Shown here: positions 40,560 to 52,519 of the stretch, piece after piece
How the letters are laid out: each line of letters begins with the position of its first letter
Numbering within the stretch: position 1 is the stretch's first letter
Origin: Prinia subflava
Lineage: Eukaryota > Chordata > Aves > Passeriformes > Cisticolidae
Length of the DNA: 64,000 nt
Assembly: GCF_021018805.1 (NCBI RefSeq)
Contig: NC_086259.1
Location: 14,289,001 to 14,353,000 of the forward strand
Reading direction: 5' to 3'
Position numbers and translations under genes: made by a program
Notes under the pieces: generated by a model
What the model saw: only the letters and a program-made list of their open reading frames with translations
Told to the model about the DNA's origin: nothing
The model's database searches: none

Positions 40560-40990
40560 TGCCCGAGGAGGGCACAGCGGTGTCCGGCAGCGCCGCCGGC
40601 CGCCCGGCATCACCCCGCAGGCCCGCATGGGGCGCGACCAGCGCACCGCCACCCTCCCGCTCTTGCCTTCCCCGCGTCCCTCTCCCCTGTGCCCGCGGGT
40701 CGCACCACGGAAGCCAAACCCAGCGGCCGGACCCCCCCCGGCCCCTCGGGCCGTACCTGCGCGACCACCGCCGCCCCTCGCTCCGCTCCTCCGGCCGCGC
40801 CGCAGCGCCCGCTCCGCCCCGCCCCTCCGCCGGACACCACCTCCCATTGGTTGCGGGGGCTGTCACTCCTCTGCCAGCCCCACCCCCCCGCGCGGCGCCC
40901 CGCCCCCGGCTGATGCAATGGCGGGACAGGGCGGCCGCGTGACGCGGGCGGCCTGAGGCCTCACCGGCTCCCGCCATTTTAGGGGTGCCC
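40560..40990 (-). promoter_or_regulatory. AARS1 CpG-island promoter and non-coding first exon
   Basis: A very CpG-dense block. On the minus strand a CAG/GTACGG donor lies at 40757/40756, which fits the end of the non-coding exon 1. Upstream of it are a CCAAT box (minus strand, about 40844-40848), TGATGCAAT at 40911-40919 matching the C/EBP-ATF response element bound by ATF4, and a YY1-like CCGCCATTTT at 40971-40980. The exact start of transcription cannot be read from the sequence. Confidence 0.75.
40911..40919 (+). promoter_or_regulatory. Candidate ATF4/CARE element (TGATGCAAT)
   Basis: An exact match to the amino-acid response consensus TGATGNAAN, about 155 bases upstream of the AARS1 exon 1 donor. 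Mammalian aminoacyl-tRNA synthetase genes including AARS1 are known ATF4 targets. Confidence 0.6.
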
Positions 40991-43468
40991 GCCTTGCAGG
41001 CACAGGGATGTTACCCCCAAAATCAGGTTCTTTCCTTGGTGTGCAACGAGCCGATAATGACACATTCGAGTGAGACTGTTTATTTCAAAGCTGCCCCAGC
41101 CTGGGTGCTCAGTGGTATTCCACAAATCCAGCGCACCCCACCGCACTTTCTATGCTGTTATACACAGAAATTCAGGGTTAGTAACTTGCCAAGCACAGCC
41201 CTTCTGTTAGGATTGACCAGTACCTTCCACACAAATCATGTAACCCCAGATAACTTCTAGTTATGCTCAGGGTAAGGGTCTTCATGTGGGGAGGGTCTTT
41301 TCGATCTGTGATTTTTAGTGTTACAATGAATATAGTTTAGCTCTAAGATACACGGACCTGGAGTATTTTGCCAAGTTAGCAATCCCTAAATCTTGTTAGT
41401 TCCAGAATGTCCTTGAGTGAGGGATGCTGCCTGCTGCCTCTTCCAGCGATTAGGCCTGCTTTCCTGCTGATTAGGCATGAAAGTATACAAAGGTCTTACA
41501 TCAAACAACAGCCTGACTTAAGATAACACTGACTGACACATTCCACGTTTTGCAACAATGATGCTGCCTGCTCCCGGGGAGGGAGCTGCGAGCTGTGGGG
41601 CTCAGCCAGGAAGGGGCTGTGGCAGAGCAGGGACTGGCTGGGGGTGCTGGAGGGGTGAACAGAGCCCTGCTGGGGGATGTAATGGCCACAGGGTCTTTGC
41701 AGGGGTCAAGGTCAAGGCTAGGAGATGCAGGAGCGGTCAGTGCATGGCTCCGGTCATGGAGCTCACAGGAAAGGCCTTGTGGACCCAGGCCAAAGGGGAC
41801 AGCATGTATGCAGGGGAGGTGTCACGCTGACAAAAAGAATCACTCTGAGGACAGACAAGCATTGAAGTCTGGGAAGTCTGCAGGGTCCCTGGAGGGTTTT
41901 GAGGTCAGGTTCAAGCCCTGGGCAACCCGCTCTGAAGTCATTGCTGATCTTGCTCCACCCGATGGGCCTTCTAGTAGAGTTCTCTCAGTTCCTCTCTAAC
42001 CTGGATGGTTCCCAGGTGCCTCTATAGCATTGGAATCTTGTCACCTGGTCTCATCTCTTCCCTGTGCATACTTGCTGGCCCTGGGCTGTGATTCTGGAGC
42101 CATGAATGTGCCTGTTCTGCTGTCTTTGGCTGCCATCGGTCAGCCCTTTCCAAATGTCACTCCCCTGCTTGGCACTGGCCTGTGGCCATTCCTGGTCCTG
42201 CAGACCTCTTCATTTATTTCTGTTTCCTTCCCGAGGAGCCTGGAAGGAAAAGAGGAAACTCCAGTTTAATTTGTTCCTAATGGGAGCTCTGCTCTGGATG
42301 CTGCTGGCGGAGCAGGCAAGTCTGTGCAGCGCAATTGTTTGTGCAGGTGATTACACCTGCAAGAACATCTGCTACAGCAGGTCTGACTCCAACACCATCC
42401 AAATCCACGCCCAGCATGCTTACCTCTCATGGGGGCCATAGTCTGTCCACCACCATGGAAGGAAACATCACTGTTTCTTGCCCTTCATGAGCTGTGTCAC
42501 CTGAAAGCTCATCTTCCAAGTGTGGAGGCTCTTCACCATCTCCCAAGGGTTTCTTTGGTGATTGCCAAATGTGGAACCACGTAGCTACTCAGAGAATAGA
42601 GACTTCTGTCCCCCTGCCACACTGAGCAACAGGTATGTGCCATGAGGCCCATCCAGATGGGATGGACCCACCCTCAGTACTTTCCTCTTCTTTTTTCCTC
42701 CCCCACCTCATATTCATGTTGCCCCAATTCTTCTGTTTTAGCTGAGGCTTTTTACATGGTAGCTCTTTCCTTCTTTTAACACTTCTGCTTCCTAAAAATT
42801 CATGCCCCAGGGTGGCCTGGGTTGCAGGAGCCTTGCTTATGCAGGCACTTCTTGGGCTTATAAGGATCCAGCATTGCCCTCCAGCAAGGAGGAAGGTGAT
42901 GGATGTGAGCTTGAAGCCCCAGCAGTGGGTGGTCAAGGCTACAGGGAGTGGGGGTTCCTTCTCTGCTGGCTACTGGGTGCTCTTGAGGGAAGTGTTGGCA
43001 GGAGTGGAACTTGCAGTATACAAACTGCACTCCCTCTGCTTCCAAGGTTGGGCTTTGGATTAGCATCTCAGAATTCAACCATCCCCAACTCATCCCCCAA
43101 ACTAGGAGATGCTGGCCACAGCCAGATTTGAATCTATTCTCCTTTTCCTGGTAGTGCTCCTCCAAGCCTGTGGCAGAGGTGGACCCTTCTGCTATTACAG
43201 AGACTCTGGGAGCTGGGGCTTTAGAGGAGCATAGTGGTGGGAATCTGAGCAATGCAGGTGACACACAGCCCCATGTGCCAAATGTCAGGGAGCCCTTGGT
43301 CCTCCTGGGACCCTGGCTCCATTTGGGACAGGCGAGGGGCCAGGTGCTGGCAGTGTCCCAGTCCCCGTGGGTGCCCAGAGCCACACCCTGGGCTGTGCCA
43401 GGCTCCTCTTCACTCCAAGCAGGCGGCAACCCTGCCATGTGTCACCGCCCGGCGCAGAGGCTGGGGAC
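40991..43468. other. Intergenic spacer between AARS1 and the first SDR gene
   Basis: About 2.5 kb with no exon or family I recognise. A small plus-strand frame at about 42,280-42,441 opens with a signal-peptide-like stretch (MGALLWMLLAEQASLCSA) but is too short to support a gene. The nearest gene starts are AARS1 (minus) and the SDR (plus), so this is a divergent spacer. Confidence 0.5.
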
Positions 43469-46400
43469 ATGGCTGCGCTGGCTCGGAGCGTCCTGGTGAC
43501 AGGGTCCAGCCGGGGCATTGGACTGGAGCTTGTGCGGCAGCTGGCCGCCAGCCCCTGGCCCCCCCAGCACATCTTTGCCACCTGCCGCGACCCCAAAGGT
43601 CCAAGAGGGAAGGTCAGTGCGGGCGCAGGGAACGGGGTGGTGCTGGGGCAGGTGGGCAGCAGAGATCCGCAGTCCCCTCAGCCTTGTTGGCTTGCTGCCC
43701 TGGCTGGGCATCCCAGGAGCGGGGGCAGAACCGGGCAGAGTGGGGGTCCCGTAACCCCCCCAGCTCCCTGGATAAGGCAGTGCCCAGTGTGGCGAGGTGG
43801 GATATGGCTGGAGAGGCAGATGTGTTCAGCACTTGCTTGTGGCTGTGCCATGGCCAGCCAACCCCTTTTCTGTGCTGGGATCACTCAGGATCGGGGGCAG
43901 TTCTTAAGCCCAGCAGCACCATTCTCCTGCTGACTGTGGGGTTGCTGCCCTATTCCATCCACTGTAAATGGCCCTGTGCTCTTTCCCCAAAGAAAGCAAA
44001 GCCAGTCTTGTTCAGTGACCTGGGAGCAGGGGTGGGACACCTGATCAGGCAGCTGGTGGCTTCTAACCTCCTCCCTTGCTCCATCAATTTATTTCCAGGC
44101 CCTGCAAGAATTAGCTGCCCAGCACTCCAGCATCAAACTGGTCCAGCTAGGTATGGAGCAACCTTTCTCCTTGTACCCAACATTGCTTCCAGCTCTCTGC
44201 TGACTTCAGAGGTGGGACCAGGGGCAACTTTTGCAGGAAGCTCTGGCCTTGCCAGGTGGGGAGGAATCCATGCACACCTGAGCAAATTTCTCCCCCCAAA
44301 TTAAGCTGTGCTTTGGCTGGAGCAGTCAAACTGGCTTCAGATGAGGCAGAGGTGGGTCTGGACACCTCAGCTGAGTAAGTTTCATGGGAAAGGCATGATG
44401 TCTCTTCCCAAAGATGCTAAATACGGTGCCCAGGTTTTGGGCTGGGACACGTGGGTTCACAAAGTGAAGCAAGGCAGGGCACAGTAACTGCCTGGGTGGT
44501 TCCTAAGCAGGAGGGTTGGTTTGTGATCTGCTTGGAGGTGGCCATGGTTGGCATTTCTTTAAGGTAAAAAAGGGAGAAAAAATAGCTGAAAAATGACATG
44601 TGGGAAATCTTCCCAGCCTGGTATGCCAGGCTGATGCTGTGACCCAGAGGCATGAGATGTCCACAGCCTGGACTGGGGAGATGTCCTCTTGGCCATTCCC
44701 TCCTTCTATGGATGTGGGCCAAACCTAAGTATTTACTTGTTTAAATGCACCAGAAAAGTTCAAGCAACTTCAGTTCAAGTTCAGTTTTTTTAATATTTCT
44801 TAGAAAATAAGACATTATTGAATTCAGAGGCAGCAAATTTCTCTTTTATTATTAAGTAGATTTTTAAAGTAAAACACGTTCTCTGTAATATAAAATAAAT
44901 GAGCTGTGAGAGCCAACTGGCAGTACCTGATGGGAAGAGCATGGCCAACATAAAAAGGACATCTCAAGGGATTTGCCACTATATAAACAATCTTTACTAA
45001 AAACATACATCCCAAGCCCCAGACTGCCAATAAAGTCCCCAAAAAAGCTCTTAAATATCAACAGCAACAAGATATTTTTTTAAGAGAAGCTGCTTCAAGC
45101 TCTCTTGCTCCATAATAAAGAAGGGTTGTCTTCAAACCAGTAACAGGCATGGATTTGCAGAAAAAAAAGTTTAAAAGATAACTCCAAAATGTGTAAGATC
45201 TGTCACTTCTTTTAATTCACTCTCCTTCTTTCCCACCCTTATTTCTTCCAGGGAGGCAAGAGTTTGTTATTTCAGCAAATTTGGGGGTTAAGGGCTAAAA
45301 ATGTGTTGGTCCCACGTGCCTTGGAGCAATGACTCAGCTAATCCAAACAGAGCAGTTAATAATTCACCAGGTGACCAAAAGATCCCTCACACATGGTGGC
45401 GTAACAGAACCTTGAACTTCATCCCATTGTTATCCAAAGATGTAACTCCAAAGCACTCTGTGATTTGCCCTGCAATTGGACATGCAATATCCTCTCAAAT
45501 TCCAAGGCTCCTTCCCCTCACAGCAGCCCCACAGCAGATTATTCCATGGTATTCCCCTCAAATGTTTTCAGGACACCTCTACAAAAGTCTGCGCTGCACA
45601 ATGCAAGGTAGCAACAAGTCCCATGCCACTCACATCCTTGCTTACCACCATAAAGACATCAAGCTAGTTAAAAATGCCAGGAAAAAGGATACTTTTTGCT
45701 GCCCATCAGTGTACAAAATATACCAAGAAAGAAATCTTCAGCCTTGGAAACCTTTCGTAAGTCACTCTTTTCTAAGCATGAGAACAGAAACACAGCTCAG
45801 GGGCCAAAGTGTTGCAAATAAAATAAAGGAATCTAGCCTTGCAGTCCCCCACTCCCAGCAAGCTCATCACATTGGCATCTGCAAAAAACAGGCACAGAAA
45901 TGTGCATGGGAACAAGGGCACACTCCAACTTGCCCATACATGTGAATATTCATGGTTTTAAGGGCTCTGTGGTATACCTGAAGTATTAAAAGGCAATACA
46001 TAAAGTTTAATATTGGCCTAACCAGCCTGTTCGACATTCTAAAGGTATTTAGATGACCCTTTTAAACAAACAAATGATGGCTGTTGGTGAATATCCAGGA
46101 CAGGATGAAAATCCTAACAAGCAACCCTGACAGCTGGACACAAAAAACTACCACTTTTATTGCCTAAGCCAGAAAAATCCTGCAGTTAAACATGGTGGAA
46201 TTTCAAAAGCTGTACCAAAATTTAAGCAAAGAGGAAGGCACTGGGAATGCTTATCCTTGTTAGCCAAATTTCACTTGTGCCTTGTTGGTTGAGAGGGGTT
46301 GTCCCCACAACTTGGTCAGTAGGGATAGGGAAGTTCAGATTCAGAGCCTGCATCCAAATATTGCAGGTTACATCCCAAATCTTTTATTACTTATACTCAC

Positions 46401-48315
46401 CTCAGCTCATCTGTCAGCTCCAAAACCTTGTGGGTAGCAGCATAAAGCAAAAAATGGCTCCCTGTGCAAATAAACCTGGGAGTCTCAGTGTGCAAGGTCC
46501 AAACATCCCTTGTATGATCATAAATTCCTTGAATACAGAAAGCAAATATAGACAAGTTTTTCCTACCAGTAGCCCCCACATGACCCAAAATGAGTTGAAT
46601 TAAGATTTAATTTAGCTGAGGCTACAAAACCAAGAGGTGAGGACAAACTGCTGCTCATTCCAATGTGCTTAATCTGCCAAATTTGCTGCATCCTTTCTGG
46701 ATAAGAAGTGCTGCTTCCACCTACAGCACAATTTTCAGTGGGTGCTGTGTGACCCATCAGAGCTATCCTTCACTTTGCTTTTTCCCTGGCAGACACAGTG
46801 AGTTTGCCCAGCATCCAAGGGGCCGTGCAGGCTGTGGGGTATCATCTGAAGGACCAGGGCTTGAACCTGCTCATCAACAATGCAGGCATCAGCTCCCACG
46901 CCACACTGCGCTCTCTGGACTTGCAGGAGATGCTTGATGTGTTTGCCACCAATGTAGTTGGGCCACTCCAGGTTGTCAAGGTATGTCTGGATCTTTTGGG
47001 GTTCTCCTGCTTGGGAAGATGTTCCTCCATAGGAATAAGGTCACCTCCATGGATCTCCCCCACCTACCTAGAGGAGCTCAGCCCAGCCCAGCATCCCCCG
47101 TGCTTAGTTCTTCCCCACCTGGAGCGCCTGCCTGCACGAGGCTCACTGTGCCAGCTCACTCCTTTCCGGGAGAGGGGAAAGGCTGGAGCCTGGCCCCTCA
47201 TTTGGGCATCTTCCCCATCCCCTGCACTTCTGCCAGGACAGTCTGTCCAGCTGCTTTTCCACAGTCTGTGACAGAGCCCTCCAGGCTGGTCCTTGAATTG
47301 GAGTTCTGTTGCATGTTAATGGAGTGTTGGTGTCTTTGCATCAGGAATTTCTGCCGCTCCTGGAGCAGGCTGCAAAGGGCACAGGAAAGGAGAGTCTGAG
47401 CTGCAGCAGGGCCGCTGTCATCAACATCTCCACCAAACTGGGCTCCATCGGGCTGTGCCTCAGGGTGCCAGAGGCCCCCATGTACCCATACCGGGCCAGC
47501 AAGGTGAGGTGCCAGGGGAGGTGCTGGAGATGCTGTCCCAGGCACAGTGCCCATGGAGGGGAGGGAGCCCATGGGTCACCCCCTGCCTGGTTCTCCCAGG
47601 TGGAAGCACAGAGACCGGGACAGCAGCAGCCAGGACTGAGCCTTTCCAGCAGGCCATGCTGATGCTTTGTCCCAGGACCAAGTCCCATTTCCCACCTCCA
47701 CAGACATTTTGTGGCTGGGAAATGTCTCCTCCCCTGCCCACCCACTCCCTGGGTTGTGCTGGCAGGACTGTGCCTCTTCCAGGCTGCCCAAAACATGGTG
47801 ACAAGGTGCTTGGCTGCAGAACTCCAGGACAAGGGGATCTTGTGCGTGGCCATCCATCCTGGCTGGGTGAAGACTGACATGGGCACAGAGGAGGTACTGG
47901 GCTGTGCAGGGGAGGGTCACCAGGACCCCCACTGAATCCCCGTGTCTTGGGAAGGGCAGGGGCACTTGGGGGATCTCATGTGATGCTGGGGGCTGCCAGG
48001 AACATCTTCTGGAGCAGAGCAGGCACGGAGCAGGCAGCAAGCTGCAACATACTGAGTACATGGGATAGCCAGCCCTGTCTCCCCAGCCTGGAGAACAGAG
48101 GTGTGGCAATAAGGAAAAATATCCCCATGAGCACTATGGATGCTGCTCCCAGGCATGCACCCTCCCCAAGAGCTGTTCCTGCCCATTGTTCTTTTCTGCA
48201 GGCGCCACTGACAGTGGAGCACAGCGTGAGGGGCATCCTGACTGTGCTGGGCAGCCTCTCACAGGACACCTCTGGAGCCTTCCTCGACTGGGAAGGGAAC
48301 AGCCTGCCCTGGTGA
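43469..48315 (+). CDS. Classical short-chain dehydrogenase/reductase (C-factor/sniffer-like), copy 1
   Basis: Six exons join in phase: 43469-43612, 44099-44150, 46793-46980, 47345-47503, 47783-47893 and 48202-48315, giving 255 residues. It has the NADP(H)-binding TGSSRGIG (residues 11-18), the structural NNAG, catalytic Ser in VINISTKLGS and the Tyr-Lys pair in YRASK, so it should be an active oxidoreductase. Sequence style (GIGLELVRQL, IHPGWVKTDMG, C-terminal FLDWEGNSLPW) places it with the 'C-factor-like'/sniffer carbonyl reductase group. The substrate is unknown. It is convergent with a paralogue 725 bases downstream, and all five introns of the two genes fall at the same positions and phases. 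Intron 2 (44,151-46,792) contains an AT-rich block. Confidence 0.9.
44740..46640. other. AT-rich block inside SDR copy 1 intron 2
   Basis: About 1.9 kb of clearly AT-richer sequence in an otherwise GC-rich intron. It begins near a T-rich run (44785-44797) and contains AATAAA-type motifs on the minus strand near 44,850. A plus-strand open frame of 214 codons at 45301-45945 has no recognisable domain. I could not identify the block as a known repeat. Confidence 0.4.
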
Positions 48316-49039
48316 TGAACAAATGGATGGCGCCTCCTGCCCATGCTGCAGCCTCTGCTCGCTGGCTCACCACTCTTCATGATCACACCTGCTCACCCTC
48401 AGCTCTCCCAACACTGCTGGGGAGAGGGAATCAGCTTGGGAAACAGCCTCTCTCTCCCATACCATGTGTTCTCCGTGGTCCCCCTGTACCCCCCACGTCT
48501 GTAAACTCTGGCAGCTGATGTCTCTCTGCTCTGTCTCCACACCCAGTCTTAAACCCCCCTGTCTGAGCCCAGGGCAGGATCCCTGTGCTCTGCCCGAGTG
48601 CTGTGTGTCCTTCTGTCCCACCTGTGACCAGGCATCCCCCCGCTGAGGGGAGAGGACAGCTGGTCCCTGTGACCCCCAGCCCATCAGGTAGCTCAGCCTG
48701 GGCAGGGGAAAGCCAGTCCTGCAGGGGCTTGGAAGATCTCTCTCCTCTCAGGAGAGAGGCCCTGCTCCAGCTTCTCCAGTGCCTCCTGGAGGGGAGGTCT
48801 CCAGAGGGCAGTCACAGTGCCATGGGACACTCATGCCAGTGATAACCATGAGTCAAGAGCAGCTGTGGGCACCACTGCATCTCGGGATGAGGAGTGGGAT
48901 ATCTGGGAAGGGGCCATCTCATGAGCTGGAAATCCTCAACAGAGCTGGAGGCTCTTGGCAGGAGTTTATTGAGGATGTGGGACAGGTGGAAGCAGTGGCA
49001 CAGGGTCCCTTCTGGCTGCCAGGATCTTCAAGTGGGGTC
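48316..49039. other. Convergent 3' spacer between the two SDR genes
   Basis: It holds the 3' UTRs of both genes. I see no canonical AATAAA on either strand, so non-canonical signals are probably used. There is no coding sequence or repeat. Confidence 0.45.
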
Positions 49040-50989
49040 TCACCAGGGTATGACATTCCCTTCCCAGTCCAGGAAGGCGCCGGTCTCCTTCTCGGAGAGG
49101 GAGGAGAGGACCTTCAGCATCCCTTGCACGCTCTCATCCACTGTCACAGGGGGCTGTGGGGCAGAGGGAAGATGCAGCCTGTGCCCAAGACCTTGCTGAG
49201 GGCCCTGGAGCAGCTGGAGCCAGGGAAAAGAGCTGCTCCAGAACAAAGGGAAAGCTGACAACCCCAGAGGGAGGGACTGAGACGAGAACTGAGGGGATTG
49301 GGACACCCAGCACCCAGGACCAGGAGCGGGGGAGCTGCCCCAGCAGCGATTGGGCAGGCAGGGAAGCCATGGGCAGGGGCTCAGGACAGCAACTCCCACC
49401 CATGGAAAATCAGCACAGGAGCTCTCAGGGATTCCTGAGGTGGGATTCCTACCGTGTGTCCGGCAGAGCTGCCCATGTCGGTTTGCACCCAGCCGGGATG
49501 GAGAGCGACGCAGAGGATGCCGTGGTCCTTGTACGCCATGGACTGGCACTTACTCAGCATGTTCAGAGCAGCCTGTGGGGAGACAATGCAGCGATGGTGG
49601 TGGGAGGGGAAGGGGGGCTGCAAGGAGATCCAAAGCTTGGCTGGGGAAACAAAGGTGTGACAGTACCTTGCTGCAGCGGTAAGAGGTGACTTGCATCAGG
49701 TCCCAACCAAAGCAAGAAGAGATGGAGCCGCCAATGCTGGATACATTGATGATGGCAGCCTTGCTGCAGCTCAGCCCTGAGCCTGGGCTCCCCTGGGCAG
49801 CCTTCTTCAGCAAGGGCAGAAACGCCTGCATGGAGGCAGAGGGGCAGGAGTACACATAGACATGGCACAGGGCAGGGGAGAAGCTCCTTCCACACTGGAG
49901 AACATTGAAACCAGCACTGGGGCATCCTCCAGCCTCTTTCCTCCCAGGCTCCAGCTCCTGAGTTCCAGCCCCTGGCTCCACGAGCTTCTCTGAGAGCCCA
50001 TTGGTAACCAGAGTTGAGGCATGATCCCCTCCCACCAGGCCCTCATGCTCCTCCAGGACAGCCCAACTTGGGTGAGGGTCTCACCTGGCCCATCAGCAGG
50101 GGCCCAACTGTGTTGGTGGTGTAAATCTCTCTCATGTCCTCTAGTGTCTCAGTATCAAGTGTGTTCAGCTTCACAATTCCAGCGTTGTTGATGAGGAGGT
50201 TCAGCCCAGAGCCCCCCAGGTGCTCCCCAGCCTTGGCTGCAGTTGCCTTGATGCTGGCAGGGTTGGCGACTTCTGCAGAGCCAACACAGGGGAGGTCAGA
50301 GCCTGTGTCCCCATGGTGGAGTCCCTCTGTTCCCCAGAGGTGGCAGTGCCCGATGGCCCCGCAGGCACCAGCCCGTTGGCACAGCTCCCTCCCAGCACGG
50401 GGCTCCCAGGGTGTGCCCAGCCTGGGCACTTGCCAGAGGAACTGGGGCAAAGGATCCCCACCTCGGGGCACCTACCAAGAGGGACGATGATGATGTTGGG
50501 GTGCTTGGAAGCCAAATTCTGTAACTCCTGTAAGAGAGGGCACTGTGTAGGCATGGAGAGGCTGGAGGGGCTGTGCAGAGGCTCAGCTTTTCCTAAGCAA
50601 AGCCATGCCACTCCATCTCTGTCCCTGCATCACTTTGTGTCCAACACCTGCTTGAGCTGCCACATCACATTGGGCTCTGTGCCTTCTACACATGCCCTAT
50701 GCCATTCTTCCCTCCACATATCCCATGCACAACTGGTCCTATGGTGTCCCAAGCCAGCTGACCTGTGCTGCAGGTGCCTGGCTGTAGCTCCAGCCCCTTG
50801 CAAACACCATTCCTGATCCAGTCTCCCCTTGCCCAGTCTTACCTGTGCTCTCTGTCCCTTGGGGTCCCGACAGCCTGCAAAGATCCACTGTGGTGGGTTT
50901 GGCATCTTCAGGAAATGCTGGACAAGTCCCAGGCCGATGCCTCGGTTGGCCCCAGTCACCAGAAGGGAGCGGACGTGGAGCCCTGCCAT
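49040..50989 (-). CDS. Classical short-chain dehydrogenase/reductase (C-factor/sniffer-like), copy 2
   Basis: Six exons join in phase: 50843-50989 (ATG at 50989), 50476-50527, 50085-50272, 49667-49825, 49453-49572 and 49040-49153, giving 259 residues. Cofactor motif TGANRGIG, NNAG, catalytic Ser (IINVSSIGGS) and the YRCSK Tyr-Lys pair are all present. It is a clear paralogue of copy 1. Exons 2, 3, 4 and 6 have identical lengths (52, 188, 159 and 114). Exon 1 is one codon longer and exon 5 three codons longer (SSAGHT end instead of TEE). The cofactor-specificity region CRDPKGQR is nearly the same as in copy 1 (CRDPKGPR), suggesting shared NADPH preference. The substrate is unknown. Confidence 0.92.
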
Positions 50990-51659
50990 GCTGCTCTGGC
51001 TGTGGCTGCACTGCTCTCACTGGACTCTGCCAGTGCCTTTTGCTACTTGGTTATCTCTCACGTGCCCATGAGGACTTGCATCAGCTCGTGGCGCTTGAAA
51101 ATTCTCTGCCTGCACCTCAATCTCTTGGCTCTGGTCCATACCCATGATCCACTTTTCCTGGTGGTTGTGGAATGATGCAAAGGGAGCCAAGTATCCTGCC
51201 CAGGCAGGGAATGCCCTGAGCTAGGTATCTGCAGTGCTGCTTTATGTACCTTCCCTGCTCTACCAAACCTGAGCCTTTTGGTTTTCAGGGCTAGCACTAT
51301 CCCTGTCCTTGCACTGTGACACTCTCACCACCTCCCTCCCTCTTGGGATCCCAGGCCTGTCCCTCCCCTCGCCCAAGGTCAGGCAGGCGAGGCTGGACTC
51401 GCTGACTCTGCACAGTGCAATTTGTTGGCCTTAGTCTGTGCAATGCCAAAGCCAGGGTTGGGGATGGAGCAGTCAGGACAGGTGAATGTCCCTTGAGGAA
51501 TTGAGGATAGAGCAGCCAGGACAGACAAGTGTTCCTTGGCCACAAGAACAGGCTAAACCTAGAAACCCTCCAGGACCACTGGGAAAAACCCTCCAGGACT
51601 GACCAGAGTGACCCCTTTCCTCAGCACCTGTAATATTTAACTGTGATAGAAGGATAATC

Positions 51660-51812
51660 CCTGCCCCATCCCTGGAAGTGTTCATGGACAGGCTGCATGG
51701 GCTTCTGAGCAACCACCTAGTGTAAGGTATCCCTACTTGTGTGGAGGGGTTAGAACTAGATAGTTTTTAACATCCCTTCCAGCCCAAACTATGGTCTGTG
51801 ATCCTATGACAA
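51660..51812 (+). mobile_element. CR1 3'-end fragment
   Basis: CCATCCCTGGAAGTGTTCAT, then GGGGTTAGAACTAGATAG and CATCCCTTCCAGCCCAAACT, ending CTGTGATCCTATGA: the sense-oriented end of a CR1. Confidence 0.85.
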
Positions 51813-52002
51813 AATTCAGTTTTTCCCCTGGGTGTGACTTTGGCGTGGCTGGGAGCCAGGGCTGTGCCCAAGGACACGTACTGCAGGTGAACATCCAGCT
51901 CCCCACCTCTTTCCTGAAGCAGAGACTGAACCAATTGATGGACTGAATTCCCAGGGAAGCATCTGGACTGGTGGATTCAGGAGCTTTGGAAAGGGCCTGA
52001 GG

Positions 52003-52195
52003 ATCACTGAATCACAGAATCATCCCCCAGGAGCTCCTGTTGCACCTAAAGTCAATGGAGAACCATGACCTGCATGTTTCCACGTGTCCCCACCCTGCAG
52101 GGAGGGTCTGGGCATCCAATGGATAATGGATGGATTGAACTTGGTGGTCTTAGGGGTCTTTTCCAATCTAAATGATTCTCTGATTCTATAATCCC
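52003..52195. mobile_element. CR1-derived fragments
   Basis: A minus-oriented start (ACTGAATCACAGAATCAT) is followed by about 80 bases of unrelated or diverged sequence. A sense-oriented CR1 end comes next (ACTTGGTGGTCTTAGGGGTC then GATTCTCTGATTCTATAA). Confidence 0.6.
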
Positions 52196-52519
52196 ATGGC
52201 CTCCTCAGCTGCTTCCTGCTGTAGCATCACCCAAAGTGCACAGACCGTTTGCAATGGTGAAATGTACACATTTAAGATAGTTCAGAGATGTTGTGTAGAT
52301 AGCTTAAACTAATTAAGGTTATGATTGAGCAGGACTAGGGGGCATAAGCTTGTGGAACCTCTCCTGCTGCAGCTGGAGATGCTGCTCCAAGGACCTTTGC
52401 AACTGGCCAATGATGAGCTGTCATGTTCAGGAGATCTGATCTTCCATCCAAATGCAACCTTTCCAAATAAATCAGCTTTAGTCTGTAAGAGCAAACCCTG
52501 CTGCCTACTGTTCTGTGTG

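Noticed and set aside
42283..42441. Short frame with a signal-peptide-like start and several cysteines
   Set aside because: About 53 codons, no family resemblance, no promoter or poly(A) evidence; likely chance.
43252..44304. 350-codon plus-strand frame
   Set aside because: It overlaps SDR exon 1 and exon 2 in a different frame and reads through intron 1; the true coding frame shows clear SDR motifs and splice sites.
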